11,544 nucleotides of DNA from an uncultured Bacteroidales bacterium (lineage in GTDB: Bacteria; Bacteroidota; Bacteroidia; Bacteroidales; Muribaculaceae): positions 1 through 11,544 of the forward strand of contig CASBHZ010000090.1 in the NCBI GenBank assembly GCA_949123685.1, written 5' to 3'. The stretch's first letter is position 1. Each line of letters begins with the position of its first letter. Below the pieces are notes generated by a model. The model saw only the letters and a list, made by a program, of their open reading frames with translations. It was not told where the DNA came from and ran no database searches. A program made the translations under genes and the position numbers. Shown one piece after another: positions 6,637-11,544 of the stretch.

Positions 6637-8973
6637 ATGTCAAAAGGTCCGGTTCAGGTTGTGCTAAATAGTGAGTCATATATCTCCATGGTTCCACAAC
6701 AGCGTCGTCCAATGGGGAATACTGATTTTTATGCGAATAATAATCAATTATTCGTAGAACACAAACGTAACATTATATCTCAATTAAATGAAATCGAAGT
6801 AGCTCAAAATGAAAATCCATACTCAAGAGTAAACTATATAAAAGTTAGAATGATACATAAGGCTTTGGCGAAAAGCCATCGTCCAACAGGAAAACTCTTT
6901 ACACCTCAAAACCAATGTAAATTAATTGGTGGAGCTCATCGTGGTGAAATGATATTTGAGATTACACCTCAATCAATAGTCGAGTTGAAGAATGATATAG
7001 AAAAACATGTTGAAGATGAACCCATTTTGAAACTAAACAAAAGGACTCAAGAGATGGAGGTCGCTCCGTCTGATTGGAGATGTGAACTAGGAGCTATCGA
7101 AAGTGTTTCTTTATATTCCTCAGCCGATAAAATCAATTTTACAATGGCAGAATCTATAAGCCAATTAGAAAACTCGAATGGATGCTTCTATATTGAGTTG
7201 TTTGAAATGCCATCTCGTGAACAACTATGGGATACTTTGAATGCTGATAAATTACAATTATACTACAGCCTAAAAAAGGGATTAGAGTCTATATCTGGCG
7301 TAAAAGTTTACAGGTCTGCAATAAGTGGATGTTCAAATTTACTTGTTATGTGGATAGATAACACTTCTAAAAGTTGTGTGTCATTTCATAACAGATCCAA
7401 AAATCTGGGGCATTCAGCCATGCCATTAATTTCGCACGAACGAGATAAATATAAGCAAGTATTTGATCTTTTAACTCATCATCCCCTTGTGCGAAGAGTA
7501 TCCGCAGTTCCCTCACTGTTAAATATTCCTCAACCTTCTTTCCAGATAGACGGAACTGAATTTGGAAATATACCAGTTCCCGATAAGGACGGAGAATATC
7601 CAATGGTCGCGGTGGTAGACAATGGCATTTCGTCAATTTTTACAGATTGGACGATTGCTTCGTGGGATAATATCCCAGAATCTATGCGTGATAAAAATCA
7701 TGGCTCTTTTATATCGGGGTTGCTTATCAATGGTGCAACATGGAATCCATCCATTTGTTTAGAGCAAAATGGATGTAAAGTAGTCGATTTATGTATGTTG
7801 CCTGCAAACAAATTTTTTAATCGAATATACAATCATGGAATTGATACATTTATAGACGAATTAGACACTGCAGTTTCTGATATTGCGGCAAGTACAAATG
7901 TAAGAATCTTTAATCTAAGTATGAACATTCGATGCACACGCTTAAACACTGATTATGGTCCTCTTGCTCAGGCTTTAGATAGAATTGCAGAGAAAAATGA
8001 TATTATTTTTGTAATATCAGCCGGAAATCTGCGGGTTCCTCGTTCGGAATGGGTTCCTGAGCATAAAAATAATATACTTGAAATCAATGGAAGAAAAGAT
8101 GATATAGTTTATTGTCCAGCAGAAAGTATTCGAAATCTGAGTGTTGGTGCATTGAATCCGGATGGAGATGGATTAGCATCTTATTCTTGTAAGGGAAAAG
8201 GTTCTACGTTTGGAATTAAACCCGATTTTGTACACAAAAGTGGATGTGGAGTTCAAGACAGTATTCGAGGACATGGACTATTTTCGGTAAACAGAGAAGG
8301 GTACATTCATTCTTGTGCTGGCACTAGTTTTTCAGCACCTTTGGTAGCTAAAACAATGGCTGTTGTAGAAAAATCAATCTCGGGACATGTTTCAAGAGAA
8401 ACATTGATAGCTCTTATGGTTCATAGTGCAGAAATACCAAAGGTATTCCAAGCAAAAGAATATAAAAATATTTTGAGCGAATTGATAGGATATGGACTCC
8501 CAACTACATCCGATAATATTCTTAATGGAGATGAACACTCGATAACTCTTGTTTTTGCCGGCAGAATAAAAAGTAAGCAAATATTGTCATTTCGATTTGC
8601 ATGGCCAACTTCATTAATTAAAAACAATAAATGTCTTGGAGCCATAAAAGTTACACTTGTAAGTACTCCAGCAATTAATTATAGTTTTGGAGATGAAATG
8701 ATCCGAGAAAATATAAGTGTGTCTTTAAGACAAATACAGGAAGATGGCAGTAAAAAAGGTATACTTAATTCAAGATATCAAGATGATAAGCTTTCTATTG
8801 GTCATATGTATGAATGGCAACTTATTGAAAGTGAACAAAAATGGAATCCGATAAAGGTATATGAAAAAAATTTCAACGCGGAACAGAAAACAAAGGAGCT
8901 TGGTTCTTGGAAGTTGAATATCAATCCAGGGATGGAAACCTGCATTCGTTGGATGGAGTACCATTTACTGTAA
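6637..8973 (+). CDS. ietS: Cytoplasmic subtilisin-like (S8) protease, IetS-type; 3' end frameshifted
   Basis: As read, the frame gives 778 residues. Residues ~1-320 form a charged N-terminal region without a signal peptide, as in IetS-like intracellular subtilases. The catalytic domain has all the key residues: D328 in VAVVDNGIS, H355 in NHGSFISG, oxyanion N464 in VISAGN and S564 in GTSFSAP. A beta-rich region follows (~620-740, ending near KWNPIKVYEK). The frame then ends in an unconvincing tail (about 40 residues) at a TAA at 8971-8973, while a plausible family C-terminus continues in the -1 frame to 9098. One extra base at the A7 tract 8864-8870 would give ~820 residues. The active site lies well upstream of the break, so activity may survive, though folding or ATPase coupling may not. 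It starts 2 bp after the ATPase stop and should be co-transcribed. Confidence 0.85.
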   Translation: MSKGPVQVVLNSESYISMVPQQRRPMGNTDFYANNNQLFVEHKRNIISQLNEIEVAQNENPYSRVNYIKVRMIHKALAKSHRPTGKLFTPQNQCKLIGGAHRGEMIFEITPQSIVELKNDIEKHVEDEPILKLNKRTQEMEVAPSDWRCELGAIESVSLYSSADKINFTMAESISQLENSNGCFYIELFEMPSREQLWDTLNADKLQLYYSLKKGLESISGVKVYRSAISGCSNLLVMWIDNTSKSCVSFHNRSKNLGHSAMPLISHERDKYKQVFDLLTHHPLVRRVSAVPSLLNIPQPSFQIDGTEFGNIPVPDKDGEYPMVAVVDNGISSIFTDWTIASWDNIPESMRDKNHGSFISGLLINGATWNPSICLEQNGCKVVDLCMLPANKFFNRIYNHGIDTFIDELDTAVSDIAASTNVRIFNLSMNIRCTRLNTDYGPLAQALDRIAEKNDIIFVISAGNLRVPRSEWVPEHKNNILEINGRKDDIVYCPAESIRNLSVGALNPDGDGLASYSCKGKGSTFGIKPDFVHKSGCGVQDSIRGHGLFSVNREGYIHSCAGTSFSAPLVAKTMAVVEKSISGHVSRETLIALMVHSAEIPKVFQAKEYKNILSELIGYGLPTTSDNILNGDEHSITLVFAGRIKSKQILSFRFAWPTSLIKNNKCLGAIKVTLVSTPAINYSFGDEMIRENISVSLRQIQEDGSKKGILNSRYQDDKLSIGHMYEWQLIESEQKWNPIKVYEKNFNAEQKTKELGSWKLNINPGMETCIRWMEYHLL

Positions 8974-9098
8974 TTATGACGATTGCAGATCCTAATAAAG
9001 AAGCCCCTATTTATAATGAAATGCGTCAAAATGTTATTGCTGAAGGTGCTCAGATTGCAGATATTCAAAATGCAGTCACAATTACACAACGAGTTTAA
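8865..9098 (+). pseudogene. Out-of-frame C-terminal part of the S8 protease
   Basis: This frame is -1 relative to the protease and is open from 8865 (stop at 8862-8864) to a TAA at 9096-9098. It reads through GAWFLEVEYQSRDG, then VPFTVIMTIADPNKEAPIYN. A Trp-x-Leu-x-Val strand, an Arg, a vTi-dp motif and an xxYNE motif are what I recall at the ends of this subtilase group. It lacks a start codon of its own with any ribosome-binding context, although a TTG at 8907 could be mistaken for one. It is best read as the displaced end of the upstream gene, not as a separate gene. Confidence 0.6.
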
Positions 9099-9108
9099 TA
9101 TATTAAAC
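9093..9108. repeat. Perfect 16-bp palindrome at the end of the protease locus
   Basis: GTTTAATATATTAAAC is its own reverse complement. It spans the TAA stop of the displaced protease end (9096-9098). With no loop and no following T-run it is a poor terminator; a binding site or insertion scar is possible. Confidence 0.6.
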
Positions 9109-9110
9109 CT

Positions 9111-9158
9111 TTCGGAGTGTATGATGTATAATTATTCGGAGTGTATGATGTATAATTA
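9111..9158 (+). repeat. Perfect 24-bp tandem duplication
   Basis: Copy 1 is 9111-9134 and copy 2 is 9135-9158, identical and directly abutting. Each unit starts TTCGGAGTGTATG and ends TATAATTA. It sits two bases after the 16-bp palindrome. Recent duplication, a footprint of an excised element, or paired binding sites would all look like this. Confidence 0.85.
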
Positions 9159-9431
9159 AATGAGGATGTGCTATAACCAACACTCAGATAGTTTTTTTAT
9201 TCAGTGCCCTTCCTCATACAGATTTTCAACAAGACTTTGTAGTCATAATATTAACTAAGTATTGTATCAAATATTCAATAATATAAATATGGCGTAAATA
9301 TTGTGTTATGAGGTAGTCTGATGGCGTTTAGAACGTTGGGTTATTATCTTCTTTATACACGGCTCTTAAATGAAGTAGTCGTGTGAAGGAGTTTTTAAAG
9401 AGCCGTATTCTTCAAATATTATATTTTTTAA
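9159..9431. other. AT-rich spacer without a recognisable gene
   Basis: No open frame longer than about 20 codons looks real; the best is ATG 9321 to TGA 9386, 21 residues without similarity that I know. An inverted repeat lies at 9359-9406. I saw no full promoter consensus in it on the plus strand. Confidence 0.5.
9359..9406. repeat. Inverted repeat with 9-bp arms
   Basis: ACGGCTCTT (9359-9367) and AAGAGCCGT (9398-9406) are perfectly complementary with a 30-nt spacer. The T-rich stretch begins only ~18 nt later, so it is not a standard terminator. It may end read-through from the protease operon or be a protein site. Confidence 0.5.
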
Positions 9432-9463
9432 TTTGCAAAAAAAATTTTTTTTATATAAATTTG
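9432..9463 (+). promoter_or_regulatory. Consensus promoter of the structured RNA/leader
   Basis: A -33 TTTG (9432-9435) and a -7 TAAATTTG (9456-9463) are separated by 20 bp, the same geometry as the promoter of the upstream operon. The spacer holds A8T8 (9437-9452), which would bend or stiffen the DNA. The predicted start is about 9468-9471. An inverted repeat, TTGCTT/AAGCAA (9461-9476), overlaps the downstream edge. Confidence 0.65.
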
Positions 9464-9468
9464 CTTTT

Positions 9469-9757
9469 GAAAGCAAGAGAGAATTGTTATACAGTCTCTT
9501 TTAGTTTGACATTTTCGTTGTACGATGGTATTTTCCATCAAAGGTGTTATTGAGTATTATCTTCATCATTCGAACTTGGCAGTTTGTAAACATCCATGAA
9601 GATATGAGGCAATGGCACCTACATCGGTTGCTATACCAGTACCCGTGAGGGTTAATGTATATGCTTCTGGTGTGGGGTTGTCAGTCTTATCTTGGATGTA
9701 GGTTTGCCAAGACCTGAATGTGGATAAGATAACGATAAGTTCCTCACACCTTTTTTA
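9469..9757 (+). ncRNA. Highly structured RNA or 5' leader, family not recognised
   Basis: About 290 nt lies between a consensus promoter and a strong terminator, with no plausible protein. Hand-folding gives a series of hairpins. One is AAGAGA/TCTCTT (9475-9480 with 9495-9500) and another is GATGG/CCATC (9524-9528 with 9535-9539). A long hairpin has a 10-bp stem (9543-9552 with 9610-9619, two G-U pairs), a 9-bp stem (9558-9566 with 9596-9604) and a 5-bp tip (9571-9575 with 9582-9586). Another has ATAC/GTAT and ACCC/GGGT stems closed by a GTGA tetraloop (9633-9660). The last is the nested terminator. I did not find the hallmarks of tmRNA, RNase P RNA or the common riboswitches that I checked by eye. 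Since no promoter is evident between its end and the lipoprotein gene at 9804, it could be an attenuator leader instead of a free RNA. Confidence 0.5.
9669..9757 (+). terminator. Intrinsic terminator with nested stem structure
   Basis: GGTGTGGGG (9669-9677) pairs with CCTCACACC (9742-9750), nine pairs with one G-U, followed at once by TTTTTTATTT. Inside are TCTTATC/GATAAGA (9685-9691 with 9723-9729) and AGGTTT/AGACCT (9700-9705 with 9710-9715). The 64-nt insert between the outer arms is unusually large for a plain terminator. Confidence 0.7.
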
Positions 9758-9803
9758 TTTATTAATTAATAATGCTTAAAGGGGAACAGGAGCATGAAAT
9801 GGA

Positions 9804-10106
9804 ATGTACTCATCAAATTTTATCTTTATCGCTTTATCCGTTTTACTATTAACATCATGCTCCTCTACTAAATATTTAGGTTTTTCATGCCAAGAACCTA
9901 ATATTGAAATATTTGTTGATGGTGAATACCTTGGTAGGGAACTTGTGTATTATACGGTCACAGGTAGGCAAGAATATGTTGAAGTGAGCTGTCTCAATAA
10001 TGGAGTAGAAGTATATAAACGTAGGATAAGAGTAAAAAGAGGGGATGCGACCCTAATCGAATTACAAATTCCTAAAAACTATAAGTATTCATCAAAACTA
10101 TATTGA
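9804..10106 (+). CDS. Small lipoprotein with a PEGA-like repeat
   Basis: The 100-residue product starts with a lipoprotein signal: MYSSNFIFIALSVLLLTSC, with lipobox LTSC and the lipidated Cys at position 19, leaving an 82-residue mature protein at the cell envelope. The mature part resembles a PEGA repeat: IEIFVDGEYLGRE, then a strand-turn-strand region and a closing VKRGDATLIELQI. PEGA-like domains are small beta-sandwich modules common in surface and cell-envelope proteins; no enzymatic residues are visible. AGGAG at 9788-9792 lies 11 nt before this ATG, an unusual Shine-Dalgarno-like site for this phylum, and supports the start over ATGs at 9794 and 9799 that open only 25- and 17-codon frames. 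The gene begins 47 nt after the terminator of the structured RNA and leads a three-gene cluster of exported proteins. Confidence 0.75.
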   Translation: MYSSNFIFIALSVLLLTSCSSTKYLGFSCQEPNIEIFVDGEYLGRELVYYTVTGRQEYVEVSCLNNGVEVYKRRIRVKRGDATLIELQIPKNYKYSSKLY

Positions 10107-10108
10107 AC

Positions 10109-10816
10109 ATGAAAAGATTTTTTTTAATTATTACCTCGATTATATCATCTGTTGTCCTTCTCTCTGCTGAAAAAGAGAAAATTATCAAAATTAATGTGCA
10201 ACCCCAAGAAGCTGCCATATATATTGACAATAGTTTTATTGGATATGGATATGGAGAGTTTTCAAGACCGAAAAAAAAGAAGCAGGTGGCAATAATAAGA
10301 GTTGAATGTGATGAATATTCAACTGTGCATTCTAAGTTTTATGGTGCCGATGAACGAAATTCAATATCGTTCACTCTTATGCAAGATGGTTTCTATCGTG
10401 GATCCGCATCTTCAGGACTAGTAAACAGATATATGACAATAATACTGAATGATAAGTATTATAATATAGATAAAGAAGGGAAAATCGATGTGTCCGATGC
10501 TTGGAAACTATTACATCAGATTATATTAAGCTATTTTCCTGAAATTGAAATAACAGATGCTTTTGGAGGATTTATGCAAACTCCATGGAAGTATAAATCG
10601 TATCTGTCTTCATCTAAACAAATGCGAAATAGGTTGACTGTTAGGGATATAACTACACCGGATAGAGTGGCTTTTCAGATAAAACTTTCTTCTGAAGTCG
10701 CTGGTCAACATGCAGCAAGGCATGGTGAATTTGAAGAGATAGATAGGCTTCCTAAGGAACTGGAACCATTGCTTGAAGAGTTGCAGACAAGGATGGGGCG
10801 TATGAGTAGTTTATAA
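10109..10816 (+). CDS. Secreted protein with an N-terminal PEGA-like domain, function unknown
   Basis: I chose the ATG at 10109, 2 bp after the previous stop, giving 235 residues; a TTG at 10103 that overlaps that stop would add only two. Residues 1-20 are a signal peptide (KRFF, then a hydrophobic run to LLSA) with likely cleavage before EKEK. Residues ~25-95 look like a PEGA module: INVQPQEAAIYIDNSFIG, then VAIIRVECDEY and a closing ISFTLMQDGFYRG. The remainder (~96-235) is an unrecognised domain with conserved-looking aromatic stretches (LLHQIILSYFPEIEI, TPWKYKSYLSS) and a charged C-terminal helix (LPKELEPLLEELQTRM). The tight spacing to the lipoprotein and the shared PEGA-like fold suggest that the two act together in the periplasm or at the outer membrane. 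No lipobox is present. Confidence 0.7.
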   Translation: MKRFFLIITSIISSVVLLSAEKEKIIKINVQPQEAAIYIDNSFIGYGYGEFSRPKKKKQVAIIRVECDEYSTVHSKFYGADERNSISFTLMQDGFYRGSASSGLVNRYMTIILNDKYYNIDKEGKIDVSDAWKLLHQIILSYFPEIEITDAFGGFMQTPWKYKSYLSSSKQMRNRLTVRDITTPDRVAFQIKLSSEVAGQHAARHGEFEEIDRLPKELEPLLEELQTRMGRMSSL

Positions 10817-10836
10817 TCACATAAAAATTAAATTAT

Positions 10837-11490
10837 ATGCAAAAATTAACTTTAATTGTACTTGGAATAGTATTGAGCTTTGGGGTTTCCTATGCCCAGA
10901 GTTTTACAGAAACATTTGATTCAAATTCTTTAGGATGGACGGAATGCGCGTATGATAGCGCAGATGGTACCTCAATAATTGATAATGGAGCCATGTATGT
11001 TAAATCAAAGGGTGTAAATAAGGCGGCTACTGTGGCGGTAAATCTTATGGGCGTTTCTGGAGAGATTGGTAGAGATACTTTTTTTGAAACGCATTGTTAT
11101 GCACCATTGGATGTAAAGAAACCTTTTGAAATAGTTGCGCATGTCACAATTGATAAATTAGCAAAAGATAAAACATGTGGCTTGATTTTTAATTATAAAG
11201 ACATTGGAAATTTTTATGGATTTACACTAACAAGTGAACTTGTAAATTTCCAAAGGTTTGAGGACAGAAATTTAGTTGGAGGAATCACACAAGGTGTTAT
11301 GTGGGATGAGAAACGAAAAATCGATCAAGAATGGAAACTTGTTTCTGATGGAGATGAAATAACATTTTATCTGGATGGAATGCAGGTTATGAGAGTGAAA
11401 TATATGCCTCTTGAATATTCTGGTTTTGGCTTTTATACATTTGGGAAGCAACAGCTTAGAATTGATGATGTTACGTTTACACAATTGTAA
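10837..11490 (+). CDS. Secreted jelly-roll (LamG/DUF1080-like) protein
   Basis: The 217-residue product has a clear signal peptide, MQKLTLIVLGIVLSFGVSYA, cleaved before QSF. The rest fits a concanavalin A-like jelly roll. It opens with FTETFDSNSLGWTE, and the middle has GLIFNYKDIGNFYGFTL. Near the end come WKLVSDGDEITFYLDGMQV and FGFYTFGKQQLRIDDVTF, the pattern of LamG and DUF1080 (3-keto-disaccharide hydrolase-like) domains. In Bacteroidetes such proteins often bind or process glycans, but catalytic residues cannot be assigned here, and binding only is equally possible. It lies 20 bp after the previous gene in the same direction with no promoter seen between them, so it probably belongs to the same operon of exported proteins. 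About 54 bp remain after its stop, without a recognisable terminator. Confidence 0.75.
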   Translation: MQKLTLIVLGIVLSFGVSYAQSFTETFDSNSLGWTECAYDSADGTSIIDNGAMYVKSKGVNKAATVAVNLMGVSGEIGRDTFFETHCYAPLDVKKPFEIVAHVTIDKLAKDKTCGLIFNYKDIGNFYGFTLTSELVNFQRFEDRNLVGGITQGVMWDEKRKIDQEWKLVSDGDEITFYLDGMQVMRVKYMPLEYSGFGFYTFGKQQLRIDDVTFTQL

Positions 11491-11544
11491 GCATATGTAG
11501 CTCAAATAATGAGTATAATAAAATATTACCGGGAAAGAACCATA

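Noticed and set aside
8907..9098. Separate 63-residue gene starting at TTG 8907
   Set aside because: It overlaps the protease, has no start context, and its sequence reads as the displaced C-terminus of the protease.
9178..9206. CACT...AGTG around a T7 run as terminator of the protease operon
   Set aside because: The stem is only four pairs and the T-run lies in the loop instead of after the stem.
9321..9386. 21-residue ORF after ATG 9321
   Set aside because: It is too short, has no ribosome-binding context or similarity, and its end overlaps the 9-bp inverted repeat.
9565..9583. T-loop-like TTCGAAC on the minus strand, suggestive of a tRNA
   Set aside because: No flanking 5-bp T-stem, anticodon arm or acceptor stem could be built. 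The bases fit the plus-strand hairpin better.
9794..9871. Alternative starts at ATG 9794 and ATG 9799
   Set aside because: They give only 25- and 17-residue frames that overlap the lipoprotein signal sequence. The lipobox supports the 9804 start.
1..11544. CRISPR array, insertion sequence, integrase or retron
   Set aside because: No regularly spaced repeats, no transposase or recombinase frame and no reverse transcriptase were seen. The structured RNA therefore has no evident retron partner in the window.

Overview
The window looks like a Bacteroidales chromosome, with a Muribaculaceae- or Bacteroides-like host most likely. Three things point there. A DUF4271 membrane protein sits directly before uroporphyrinogen-III synthase, a neighbourhood I associate with Bacteroidetes. 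Most genes lack a Shine-Dalgarno sequence. Two intergenic promoters fit the Bacteroidetes consensus (TTTG, about 20 nt, TAnnTTTG).

Positions 1-4906 are a moderate-GC, housekeeping-like block on the plus strand: a DUF4271 multi-pass membrane protein, hemD, and a 1001-residue protein with two receiver-like domains and a PEP/pyruvate-type ATP-grasp domain. The last two overlap by GTGA and are probably translationally coupled. A small intrinsic terminator follows at once.

From about 5300 to the end the DNA is clearly more AT-rich, which suggests an accessory or horizontally acquired segment. Its first element is a two-gene operon (5456-9098) of an AAA+ ATPase and a cytoplasmic subtilisin-like (S8) protease. 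This is the gene pair known as IetAS, first described on an Agrobacterium plasmid as an incompatibility/exclusion/toxin-antitoxin module and later reported as an anti-phage system. Three features of this copy stand out. The ATPase ends in a helix-turn-helix-like segment. The promoter lies inside a pair of about 33-bp direct repeats, which could be an operator for that segment. The protease frame is broken near its 3' end, most simply at an A7 tract, and the conserved-looking C-terminus continues in the -1 frame to 9098.

Positions 9099-9803 hold no convincing protein gene but are rich in structure: a perfect 16-bp palindrome, a perfect 24-bp tandem duplication, a 9-bp inverted repeat, a consensus promoter whose spacer contains A8T8, and about 290 nt of highly foldable sequence closed by a strong intrinsic terminator. 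This is either a stand-alone small RNA or a terminator-type leader of the next operon. I do not recognise its family.

Positions 9804-11490 encode three exported proteins in tandem: a short lipoprotein with a PEGA-like repeat, a second PEGA-like secreted protein, and a secreted jelly-roll (LamG/DUF1080-like) protein. No transposase, integrase, tRNA, rRNA or CRISPR array was seen.
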